Shown one piece after another: positions 25,165 to 32,426 of a stretch of 64,000 nucleotides of DNA. The position numbers were made by a program, and so were the translations under genes. Below the pieces are notes generated by a model that was not told where the DNA came from, ran no database searches, and saw nothing but the letters and a program-made list of their open reading frames with translations. Source of the stretch: Acidobacteriota bacterium (GTDB lineage Bacteria > Acidobacteriota > Vicinamibacteria > Vicinamibacterales > UBA8438); NCBI GenBank assembly GCA_009838525.1, contig VXRJ01000035.1, positions 71,462 to 135,461 of the forward strand, in the 5' to 3' direction. Numbering within the stretch: the stretch's first letter is position 1; each line of letters begins with the position of its first letter.

Positions 25165-26538
25165 ATGCCGCCGCTCCGTCGCCTCGACGTCGTGCTCGAC
25201 TCAGTCAAGCGACTGCAGCGGATTGGTGCGACTGCTAACCTCCTCAACCTCCTTCAGAAGCAGCATCCGGCCGACCTGGCCGAAGTGCTGACCGCGCTGT
25301 CGGACGCCAACCGCAGCGACGCCTTCAACACGCTCGTCGAGCACAACCCCCGCCTCGCGATGGAGGCCCTCAGTGAGGTCGAGGTGGAGGTGAGCGCCAC
25401 GCTCCTCGTCGGCCGGACGCCGACGGAGCTGGTGTCGCTGTTCGAGGAGCTGCCGAGCGACGACGCCGCGGCCCTCATCAATCAGCTCCCCGAGCCGGTG
25501 TCCTCGGAGGTGATCGAGCTGATGCGGCGCGCCGACGCCGGCGAGGCGCCCGACCTGCTGGCCTACCAGGATCAGACGGCCGGCCGGATCATGAACCCGG
25601 AGGTCTTCGCGCTGACCGAGGACCTGACCGCGGGAGAGGCCATCGAGGCGCTGCAGCAGTCGCGCGAGGTGGAGATGGTCTTCTATCTCTACGTGGTCGA
25701 CGAGCGCCGCCACCTGGTCGGCGTCGTTTCGCTCCGCCGCCTGCTGCTGGTCGCCCCCGAGACTCCCCTCAAGCGGATCATGACGTCGGAACTGGTCAGC
25801 GCCCGGGTCGATACGGACCAGGAAGAGGTGGCCCTGGAGGTCGCCAACTACAACCTGCTCGCCATCCCGGTCGTGGACGACGAGAACAAGCTGGTGGGGA
25901 TCATCACCGTGGATGACGTCATCGACGTCATCAAGGACGAGGCGACCGAGGACATCCTGCGTCTTGCCGGCGTGTCGGCTGACGAGCACATCGCGACCTC
26001 GCCCTGGGAAGCATGGCGGAAGCGGCTGCCCTGGCTCGGCGTCAACCTGGTGGCGGCCACCCTCGGGGCCCTCGTGATCCGCCAGTTCCAGGCGACGATC
26101 GAGCAGGTGGTGGCCCTGGCGGCGTTGATGACGGTGGTGGCGAGCGTCAGCGGCAACGCCGCGACCCAGACCCTGACCGTGATTGTCCGCGGCCTCGCCA
26201 TCGGCGAGCTCGCCTGGAGCAATGCCCGCCGCGTGCTGGGCAAGGAAGTGGTGGTGGGACTGGCCAACGGGCTGCTGCTCGGCCTCGCCGGCTCGGTCAT
26301 CGCCTGGCTGGTGTTCGGCAACCCCTACGTCGGCGCGATCCTGGCCGGCGCCATGGTGATCAACCTGCTGATCGCCGCCATCGCGGCAACGCTGATCCCG
26401 CTCAGCCTGCGCGCGCTGAAGTTCGATCCGGCGCTGGCGTCGGCGGTCTTCATCACGACGATGACGGACATGTTCGGGTTCTTCGCGTTCCTCGGTCTCG
26501 CCACCGCGTTCCTCCCGTATCTGCAGCGCGGCCTCTGA
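25165..26538 (+). CDS. mgtE: Magnesium transporter MgtE
   Basis: Mg2+ channel/transporter of 457 residues in the inner membrane. It has the N-terminal superhelical domain (about 1-130), two CBS domains (about 131-260; 'FYLYVVDERRHLVGVVSL', 'LLAIPVVDDENKLVGIITVDD') and five transmembrane helices. The pore region keeps 'SVSGNAATQTLTV' and 'PALASAVFITTMTDMFGF', with the selectivity Asp in the latter. A TGCTATCAT sequence near 25064-25073 could be the -10 region. I did not recognise a magnesium riboswitch in the 162 bases upstream. It may be functionally paired with the CorC-like protein three genes up, but is transcribed separately. Confidence 0.93.
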   Translation: MPPLRRLDVVLDSVKRLQRIGATANLLNLLQKQHPADLAEVLTALSDANRSDAFNTLVEHNPRLAMEALSEVEVEVSATLLVGRTPTELVSLFEELPSDDAAALINQLPEPVSSEVIELMRRADAGEAPDLLAYQDQTAGRIMNPEVFALTEDLTAGEAIEALQQSREVEMVFYLYVVDERRHLVGVVSLRRLLLVAPETPLKRIMTSELVSARVDTDQEEVALEVANYNLLAIPVVDDENKLVGIITVDDVIDVIKDEATEDILRLAGVSADEHIATSPWEAWRKRLPWLGVNLVAATLGALVIRQFQATIEQVVALAALMTVVASVSGNAATQTLTVIVRGLAIGELAWSNARRVLGKEVVVGLANGLLLGLAGSVIAWLVFGNPYVGAILAGAMVINLLIAAIAATLIPLSLRALKFDPALASAVFITTMTDMFGFFAFLGLATAFLPYLQRGL

Positions 26539-26589
26539 CCTGGGCTGGACAGGCCGTGTGCTATTCTCGACCTCCAAGTGGAGGTGCCC

Positions 26590-27609
26590 ATGTCACGCCG
26601 GAAGATCACCGTCTGGACGTCGCTGTTCGCCTTCTTCCTCCTCGTCCCGGCTGCCGCTCTCGCGCAGGATGAGGCTCCCCGGACATCGTGGGGCGCTCCG
26701 GATCTGCAGGGGGTCTGGGACTTCCGCACCATCACGCCGATGGAGCGGCCGGAGGATCGCGCCGATCAGGAGTTCCTCACTGACGAGGAGGCGGCAGACC
26801 TGAACCAGGAGGCGCTCGACCGGAACGCCGAGCTGGCCGCCCGACCTGCCCGGCGCACCGCGTCAGACCCGTCCGGGAACGTCGATCGGGGCGTTGACGG
26901 GGCGCCCGGCTCGTACAACAACTTCTGGTTCGACCGTGGCACCGAAGTCATCGCGACCGGCCGAACCTCGCTCGTGATAGATCCGCCGAGCGGCCGGATC
27001 CCGCCGCTCACGCCGGAGGCGGAGCAGAAGCGCGCGGACCTGACCGAGGCGCGCGAAGGGGTCGGCCCCCACACGCCGACGCCAGGCGGCTGGGTGGACG
27101 ACCTGGGCGCCAATGGCCTGCAGGTGCGTTGCATCACCGGCTTCAATGCCGGTCCGCCGATGACGCCGGGCGGCTACAACAACAACATGCAGTTGTTCCA
27201 GACGCGGGACGAAGTGGTGATCTACAACGAGATGAACCACAACCCGCGGTTCATTCCGCTCGACGGCCGCCCTTACACGGGGCTGAAGCAGTGGGCCGGC
27301 GAGTCGCGCGGCGAGTGGGACGGCGACACGCTCGTCGTCAAGACGAAGAATTTCCTGCGCGAGACCAGCTTCATGCGCGGCGGAGCGAGCGCCGACCTGA
27401 ATCTGACGGAGCGCTTCACGCGTGCGGGCCCAGACGTGCTGCTCTACGAGGTGACGGTGGACGATTCCACCACCTGGACCGCGACGTGGAAGTACGAAGT
27501 CCCCATGAAGCTCAACCCGGAGCCCGTCTTCGAGTACGCCTGTCACGAGGGGAACTACTCGATGGCGGTCATTCTCGCCGGGGCGCTGGAAGAACAGGAC
27601 GGGCAGTAG
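26590..27609 (+). CDS. Secreted protein of unknown function ('DLQGVW' family), member 1
   Basis: Exported protein of 339 residues with a clear signal peptide ending 'AAALAQD'. The mature N-terminus is 'APDLQGVWDFRTITPMERP', a signature I also see in the gene at 33697 and know as common in Acidobacteria genomes. Later blocks shared by the two are 'SLVIDPPSGRIPPLTPEAE', 'RGEWDGDTLVVKTKNF', 'LTERFTRAGPDVLLYEVTV' and 'FEYACHEGNYSM'. The fold looks beta-rich; no catalytic motif is evident. ATG 26590 has GGAGG six bases upstream, better than the ATG four codons earlier. Function is unknown; it occurs near periplasmic quinoprotein-type dehydrogenases here. Confidence 0.7.
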   Translation: MSRRKITVWTSLFAFFLLVPAAALAQDEAPRTSWGAPDLQGVWDFRTITPMERPEDRADQEFLTDEEAADLNQEALDRNAELAARPARRTASDPSGNVDRGVDGAPGSYNNFWFDRGTEVIATGRTSLVIDPPSGRIPPLTPEAEQKRADLTEAREGVGPHTPTPGGWVDDLGANGLQVRCITGFNAGPPMTPGGYNNNMQLFQTRDEVVIYNEMNHNPRFIPLDGRPYTGLKQWAGESRGEWDGDTLVVKTKNFLRETSFMRGGASADLNLTERFTRAGPDVLLYEVTVDDSTTWTATWKYEVPMKLNPEPVFEYACHEGNYSMAVILAGALEEQDGQ

Positions 27610-27659
27610 TCGCCCGGCGGGGCTGCCCGGGAACTTCGCGGGAACCATGCCCCGAAACA

Positions 27660-27687
27660 GTCAAGTTTTTCTGCTTAAAAACTTGAC
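27660..27687. promoter_or_regulatory. Perfect 11-bp inverted repeat, probable operator of the DUF6088 antitoxin gene
   Basis: GTCAAGTTTTT (27660-27670), a 6-base loop, and AAAAACTTGAC (27677-27687) form a perfect inverted repeat, AT-rich in a GC-rich genome. The right arm overlaps a consensus -35 (TTGACA, 27683-27688) about 30 bases before the antitoxin ATG. AbiEi-type antitoxins are known to repress their own promoter through inverted repeats, so an operator is likely. Use as a terminator of the upstream gene is the alternative. Confidence 0.55.
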
Positions 27688-27711
27688 ATTTCTTCTTGCC
27701 GTGTCCAGAGT
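27683..27711 (+). promoter_or_regulatory. Probable sigma-70 promoter
   Basis: TTGACA at 27683-27688, a spacer of 17 bases, and CAGAGT at 27706-27711 as a weak -10. The antitoxin ATG is at 27718, so the transcript would be nearly leaderless. Confidence 0.4.
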
Positions 27712-27717
27712 GGAGAC

Positions 27718-28473
27718 ATGGCAAGGCGCACGGAACCTCCCGCTTCACCACGATCGGCGGCCCACCGGGTTCGGCAGCGGATCGAAAGGGGCAGGGAGCG
27801 TCTCTGGCGCTTCGACGATTTCCCCGGTCTCCCGCCCGCGGCGCTGGCGCAGGCACTGTCCCGTCTGGTCCGCGAGGGAAAACTGGAACGATTGAGCAAG
27901 GGCGTCTACTACCGTCCTCGGCAAACCGTTCTGGGTACGAGCCGGCCCAACCCGGCCGCCATCCGCAAGCTCGCAACTACGCGGGGCAAGCCCGTTTTCC
28001 CCGCCGGCATTGCAGCCGCGAATCTCCTGGGGTTTACAACGCAAAGCGCCGGCCGCAGTGAAGTGTCAACGAGCGGCTATCGGCTGCCCCGAAAGCTCCT
28101 GGGTAGCGATACGGTGGTCCATACCCGTCGACCCGAAGCCTGGAAGAAGCTGGCCGAAACCGACGCTGCCCTGCTCGATTTCCTGCGCCGGGCCGGAAGG
28201 TCGAGCGAACTCTCGCCCGACGACACGGTCCAGCGCACGCTGAGTCTCTGTCGCCAGGGCGGGCGCTTCCGGAGGCTCCTCGGAGTCGCGGCCAGCGAGC
28301 CGCCGCGCGTGCGTGGCATGCTCGGCGCGATCGGTGCCGAACTTGGCGAGCGGCCTACGGCCCTCAAGCAGCTGCGTGACTCACTCAACCCCCTTTCCCG
28401 GTTTGACTTCGGGATGTTGCGTGGTCTTGCTCACGCGAAGGACTGGCAGGCGAAACGGCACACGACCCTATGA
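27718..28473 (+). CDS. DUF6088 / AbiEi-type antitoxin (type IV TA), apparently without its toxin
   Basis: Protein of 251 residues. The N-terminus is a winged helix ('WRFDDFPGLPPAALAQALSR', then 'LVREGKLERLSKGVYYRP'), the DNA-binding part of AbiEi-like antitoxins. The following 'FPAGIAAANLLGFTTQ' and 'RSEVSTSGYRLPRKLLG' belong to the DUF6088 core. The C-terminal part ends 'PLSRFDFGMLRGLAHAKDW'. In intact loci an AbiEii nucleotidyltransferase toxin overlaps the 3' end; here only a start-like remnant is found. It would repress its own promoter through the palindrome just upstream. Whether the antitoxin still serves a function, for example against a related toxin elsewhere, cannot be told. Confidence 0.72.
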   Translation: MARRTEPPASPRSAAHRVRQRIERGRERLWRFDDFPGLPPAALAQALSRLVREGKLERLSKGVYYRPRQTVLGTSRPNPAAIRKLATTRGKPVFPAGIAAANLLGFTTQSAGRSEVSTSGYRLPRKLLGSDTVVHTRRPEAWKKLAETDAALLDFLRRAGRSSELSPDDTVQRTLSLCRQGGRFRRLLGVAASEPPRVRGMLGAIGAELGERPTALKQLRDSLNPLSRFDFGMLRGLAHAKDWQAKRHTTL

Positions 28474-28610
28474 AGCTGTTCGAGCATCGGAAAGCCGCTC
28501 GCCGTCCCAGTGGGGAATCGATGTATTCGAGTCGATCTCGATGCCATCCTCGGCGAGCTTCCGTCCCGTCAAGGCCGCCTGCGCGTCGTGATGCTGTGGG
28601 CGGCGAGTAA
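28470..28610 (+). pseudogene. Possible remnant of an AbiEii-type toxin start
   Basis: An ATGA junction with the antitoxin stop opens a frame whose first residues, MKLFEH, look like the usual start of AbiEii toxins as I recall them. After six codons the frame turns into Arg/Ser/Pro-rich shadow-like sequence and stops at 28608-28610. No nucleotidyltransferase motif (GxxS or DxD) follows. A deletion that removed the toxin body best explains this. The identification rests on the position and six residues only. Confidence 0.35.
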
Positions 28611-28766
28611 CGCAGCGGTGAGGAGTGTGGCGCCGGCGCCGAACGCCATCGAGGCCTCGTCACTCCTCGGATGCCCAAACGACCGCCATGGCAAGCGCGC
28701 CGACGGCGATTAGCGACTTCGCCCGAGGTTCCGGCTTCGGATGTGGCAATTGGGCAACCGTGAGAC
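28611..28766. other. Non-coding stretch after the toxin remnant
   Basis: No convincing gene is seen in this gap. On the minus strand about 28494-28620 a frame reads like a protein fragment ('GRKLAEDGIEIDSNTSIPHW'), but it is short and lacks a start. Confidence 0.4.
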
Positions 28767-29123
28767 CTACGGGATCTCGTTCGCTGGCAGCGCAGGCGTG
28801 ACCCACCACGTGTAGCCCTCCGCCAGGCGTGCGAACTCCGACCAGAGGTCGGACCCCGACCAGATGTCGGGAAACTGGGTCACGTCGTTGGCCTGATCGG
28901 GGACTAGTCCTGCGAGTGAGTCGGGGAAGGTCTCAAAGTAGATGATGAAGATCACGCGCCGAATCTCTCCGTAGTCCGTCACGGAGTAGAAGTGCAGTCG
29001 GCCACCCAAGAGCTGGGCGGCGCCCTGCACCTGCAGTTCGATATTCTGGAAGATCGCGTCGTAGTGCTCCCGGCGCACATCCACCAGATTCACGCCGTAG
29101 TAAGGTGGCTCCAGCGTCGGCAT
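28767..29123 (-). CDS. Hypothetical protein, 118 aa
   Basis: Small protein with no recognised family. Its composition, with normal aromatic and hydrophobic content and little Arg/Pro bias, differs from the shadow frames around it and supports a real gene. Features are 'YYGVNLVDVRREHYDAIFQN' at the N-terminus, a middle 'FYSVTDYGEIRRVIFIIYFE' that looks like two beta strands, and a Trp-rich end ('YTWWVTPALPANEIP'). There is no signal peptide or membrane helix. It lies 54 bases upstream of the dehydrogenase gene on the same strand order, so the two may be unrelated. Function unknown. Confidence 0.5.
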   Translation of the reverse strand: MPTLEPPYYGVNLVDVRREHYDAIFQNIELQVQGAAQLLGGRLHFYSVTDYGEIRRVIFIIYFETFPDSLAGLVPDQANDVTQFPDIWSGSDLWSEFARLAEGYTWWVTPALPANEIP

Positions 29124-29177
29124 CTCCTGAGCAAAACGCTCGCCCCGCCGAGGCCCGTCAGGCGCGGTGCCCGATGG

Positions 29178-30923
29178 TCATTCAGGCAGAGCGAAAACGA
29201 AGAGGTTGTTCCCCGCGCTCGGGCTCAACTCCGGCGTCAGACCCGATCGCCGCGTGCCAGTGCTGGCCACGACGTACTGCCGTCCGTCGACGGCATAGGT
29301 GATCGGAAAACCGGTGACCGGCGACCCGAGGTTGACCTCCCACAGCACCTCACCCGATTCGTCATCGAACGCCCGGAACCGCCCGTTACCGTCGCCGCCG
29401 AAGACGAGCCCGCCGCCGGTCGCGACCAGCGCAAACGTGGCGGCCCGCTGCTCGTGCAGCCAGGCGCTCTCACCGGTCTCCACGTTGATCGCGTGCACGG
29501 TGCCGAGGTTCTCCGTGCCCGGCGCAAGCTGGAACCGGGCGGCCAGGCGGTAGATGGCAAGCCCGCCCTCCATCGTCGACAGCACGCGCGCGCAGGTGTT
29601 CTGCAGCGGAAAGTACATGGTGTTGGTCAGCGGGCTGTAGGCGCCCGCCGGCCAGTTCTTGCCGCCGCCCCAGGACGGGCATGACAGCACCTCCTGCCCC
29701 AGGGCGGTGAAGATCAACTCGGCGTTCTCGGTGACCTCGCCGGTGGCGCCGTCGATGTCGCTGATGACGTTCTGGGCGATGGTCGGGGTCGCCCAGAGGA
29801 ACTCCCCGGTCTCGCGGTCGAGCGTGTACACGACGCCGGTCTTGCCGGGAATGCCCGTCACGACCCGGCGCTCCTCGCCGCGCCGCAGCCGCGGATTCAT
29901 CCAGGAAACCGCGTCCGGGTCCGGAGCGACCGCCGTGTCCACGAGGATGCGCTCGTAGGGATGATCGAGGTCCCAGTGGTCGTTCAGGTGCTGGTAGTAC
30001 CAGCGGATCTCGCCCGTCTGGCCGTCGAGCGCAAGCGTCGAGTTGTGGTAGAGGTGCTGGTTGTCGACGCCGCCGAGCATGAACTTCGGCGCCGGGGACG
30101 TGACCGAGGTGCCGACGTAGACCAGGTCCAGCTCGGCGTCGTAGCTCGGCACCATCCACGAGCCGACGTGCATGCGCTCCTCGTACGGCACGCCGCCCCA
30201 CGTCTCGTCGCCCGGCTCCCCGGGCCGCGGCACCAGGCGCGTCCGCCACAGCTCCGCGCCGGTGGCGGCGTCGTGGGCGACGATGACGCACGAGACGGGC
30301 CCCGCCCGCGGGCGGCAGCTCCGCCCCGATACGACCTTGCCCCCGGCGATGATCGGGCCGGCGGAATGCCGGGCCGGATGCACCCGGTAGTCGAAGATCT
30401 GCGTCTCCCAGACGAGCTCGCCGGTCACCGCGTCTAGGGCATACACGTAGTCGTCGTTGCTGGTGTCGATGATCGTCCTGCCGTAGATCGCCACGTTCCG
30501 GTTGTTATCGGTCAGGCCGCCCATGATCTCGGGGACGTCCTCGGGAATGTCGCGCCGGTACTCCCACCGGAGGTCGCCGGTCACCGCGTCGATGGCCTGC
30601 AGGTGGTCCTTCGGGTTCGGCATGAACAGCGTGCCGCCGTAGGCCAGCGGCGTTCCCTCCTGGGCGCCCTCCGCGAGGGCCCGAGTCCACACCAGGCGCA
30701 GGTCGGCGACGTTGTCGCGATTCACCTGGTCGAGCGGGCTGTAGCCCCAGCCGTTCTGCGTGCGGCGCCACATGAGCCAGTCGCCCGGCGCCGGATCCTC
30801 GAGGATGGCGTCGGTGACGGGAACGAAGCCGGCATCTTCATCGGACTGTGCCGCCGCGACGAGCACGGTCAATGAAGCGATGGCAAGCAGAGGCAGGAAA
30901 CGGCCGAAACGCTGTCGCAGCAT
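29178..30923 (-). CDS. PQQ-type beta-propeller dehydrogenase (quinoprotein alcohol-dehydrogenase-like), paralogue 1
   Basis: Periplasmic eight-bladed propeller of 581 residues. A signal peptide ('FLPLLAIASLTVLVAAAQ') follows ATG 30923. The mature start is 'DWLMWRRTQNGWGYSPLDQV'. Propeller docking repeats of the 'AxDxxTGxxxW' type are visible: 'AIDAVTGDLRWEYRR', 'ALDAVTGELVWETQ', 'AHDAATGAELWRTR', 'LDRETGEFLWATP', 'NVETGESAWLHE'. It is closest in sequence to the gene at 38027. Members with PQQ oxidise alcohols or sugars; Acidobacteria also carry related proteins thought to lack the cofactor ('acido-empty' quinoproteins), so cofactor and substrate are open. No haem motif is present. A cytochrome-like gene starts divergently at 31092. 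Confidence 0.8.
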   Translation of the reverse strand: MLRQRFGRFLPLLAIASLTVLVAAAQSDEDAGFVPVTDAILEDPAPGDWLMWRRTQNGWGYSPLDQVNRDNVADLRLVWTRALAEGAQEGTPLAYGGTLFMPNPKDHLQAIDAVTGDLRWEYRRDIPEDVPEIMGGLTDNNRNVAIYGRTIIDTSNDDYVYALDAVTGELVWETQIFDYRVHPARHSAGPIIAGGKVVSGRSCRPRAGPVSCVIVAHDAATGAELWRTRLVPRPGEPGDETWGGVPYEERMHVGSWMVPSYDAELDLVYVGTSVTSPAPKFMLGGVDNQHLYHNSTLALDGQTGEIRWYYQHLNDHWDLDHPYERILVDTAVAPDPDAVSWMNPRLRRGEERRVVTGIPGKTGVVYTLDRETGEFLWATPTIAQNVISDIDGATGEVTENAELIFTALGQEVLSCPSWGGGKNWPAGAYSPLTNTMYFPLQNTCARVLSTMEGGLAIYRLAARFQLAPGTENLGTVHAINVETGESAWLHEQRAATFALVATGGGLVFGGDGNGRFRAFDDESGEVLWEVNLGSPVTGFPITYAVDGRQYVVASTGTRRSGLTPELSPSAGNNLFVFALPE

Positions 30924-31091
30924 CGCATGCTCCCCGGGAATCCGACATCCCGTGTTCCACAATCCCGAGTCGGCTGTCGCGCGCCATTGTAGATGGGAAT
31001 CGGCACGTGACGACACCCGGCGGAGGGTGTAACATTATGCGGACGACTTACGTCTGTCGGCCTTCCGCGCGGCCGGCGAGGAGATTCACGA

Positions 31092-32399
31092 ATGACCACC
31101 TTTCTGCGCACCGTGTCGGTTGTTGCGGCGCTCGGCGTCGTGTTCGCGTCGGCGGGTCCGGCGGCGGCGGCCAACGAGGACGGGGCGACGTTCTACAAGG
31201 ACGTGCTTCCCATCGTTCAGGAGAACTGCCAGACGTGCCACCGGCCGTCGGGACTCAACATCAGCGGCCTCGTGGCCCCGATGTCCTTCATGAGTTACGA
31301 GGAGACGCGTCCCTGGGCCCGCGCCATCGCCCGCAAGGTGGAGTCGCGCGAGATGCCGCCCTGGTTCGCGTCCGAGCCCAAGGGCGTCTTCGAAAACGAG
31401 CGCGGCCTGACCGACGCGGAGATCGAGACGATTCTGGGCTGGGTCGACGCGGGCGCGCCCGCCGGCAGCCCGGCCGATGCGCCGCCGGCGCCGGTCTGGG
31501 CGGAGGAGTTGCATGACGGGTGGTCCCACGGGACGCCGGATTTCGTCGTCCGCATGGAAGAGCCGTTCGTGGTGCCGGACGACGCCTTCGACATCAACAT
31601 CTCGTTCGACGTGCGGATCCCGGAGGATGTGGTGCCGGAGGACGTCTGGGTGCGCGGCTGGGAGCTGCGCACGGGCGCCGAAGGCCCGGGCGTGCACCAC
31701 ATGTGCGCGTTCGTGCGGCCCGAGGATGGCGAGGTCCTCACCGGCGCTAACAAGTCGGCGGTGGCGCTCGGCGGCCTGCTTAGTTGCGTGGCGGAGGGCG
31801 CCGAGTCGGGAATGCTGCCCGACGGCTATGGCCTGCTGATCGAGAAGGGCTCGGTCCTCAACTTCAACATGCACTTCAACAAGGAGCCGGGGCCGGGTAC
31901 GTCGTTCACGAGCCAGGCCGAGGTCGGGTTCTTCGTCGAGGAGCGGCCGGTGGCCCACCAGGTCCTCACCGACACCCTGGGCAACAACGGGTTCGAGATT
32001 CCGCCGAACCATCCGCGCTATCGGGTCGGGATGGCCCGCACGCTCGAGAAGGACATCCTGGTGCTCAATCTGTGGCCGCACGCGCACCTGCGCGCGATCG
32101 CGTCCCGCTACACCGCCTTCTACCCGGACGGCCGCGAGGAGCTGCTGCTCGACGTCCCGCACTACGACCAGAGCTGGCAGGTGACCTACAAGTACAAGGA
32201 GCCGAAGCTGCTGCCGAAGGGTACGCGCATCGAGGCGAGCTTCTGGTACGACAGCACGGAGGAGCGCGGCGTGCGCCGCGGCTTCGACGGCGACCTCAGC
32301 GTCGGGTTCGGCCAGCGGACCAACGACGAGATGGCTCTGGCGTTCATCAGCTACACCGAGCTCGGCGACGACGGATCGACGACGAACGATCAGGACTGA
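31092..32399 (+). CDS. Secreted haem c protein with copper-monooxygenase-like (PHM-type) domains
   Basis: Exported protein of 435 residues with a signal peptide ending 'GPAAAANED'. The mature N-terminus holds one c-type haem motif, 'QENCQTCHRPSGL'. 'ARAIARKVESREMPPWFA' and 'LTDAEIETILGWVDAGAP' complete a small cytochrome domain. The remaining ~280 residues resemble the two jelly-roll domains of ascorbate-dependent copper monooxygenases: 'GPGVHHMCAFVRP', 'LNFNMHFNKEPG', 'LNLWPHAHLRAIASRY' give candidate His ligands. A hydroxylation role with electrons through the haem is possible but inferred. ATG 31092 has a GAGGAG site. It is divergent from a PQQ-type dehydrogenase and likely part of the same periplasmic redox set. 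Confidence 0.65.
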   Translation: MTTFLRTVSVVAALGVVFASAGPAAAANEDGATFYKDVLPIVQENCQTCHRPSGLNISGLVAPMSFMSYEETRPWARAIARKVESREMPPWFASEPKGVFENERGLTDAEIETILGWVDAGAPAGSPADAPPAPVWAEELHDGWSHGTPDFVVRMEEPFVVPDDAFDINISFDVRIPEDVVPEDVWVRGWELRTGAEGPGVHHMCAFVRPEDGEVLTGANKSAVALGGLLSCVAEGAESGMLPDGYGLLIEKGSVLNFNMHFNKEPGPGTSFTSQAEVGFFVEERPVAHQVLTDTLGNNGFEIPPNHPRYRVGMARTLEKDILVLNLWPHAHLRAIASRYTAFYPDGREELLLDVPHYDQSWQVTYKYKEPKLLPKGTRIEASFWYDSTEERGVRRGFDGDLSVGFGQRTNDEMALAFISYTELGDDGSTTNDQD

Positions 32400-32426
32400 C
32401 GGGCGACGGCCTTGCAGTCGCAGCCG

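Noticed and set aside
25044-25238. 64-codon plus-strand frame before mgtE
   Set aside because: It runs into mgtE in another frame and has no ribosome site or family match.
27660-27687. Palindrome as an intrinsic terminator of the 26590 gene
   Set aside because: The stem is AT-rich and overlaps a -35 box; an operator fits better, though termination cannot be excluded.
28494-28620. Minus-strand protein-like fragment ('GRKLAEDGIEIDSNTSIPHW')
   Set aside because: It has a faint likeness to the end of HNH/DUF222 proteins but is too short, with no start, and overlaps the proposed toxin remnant.
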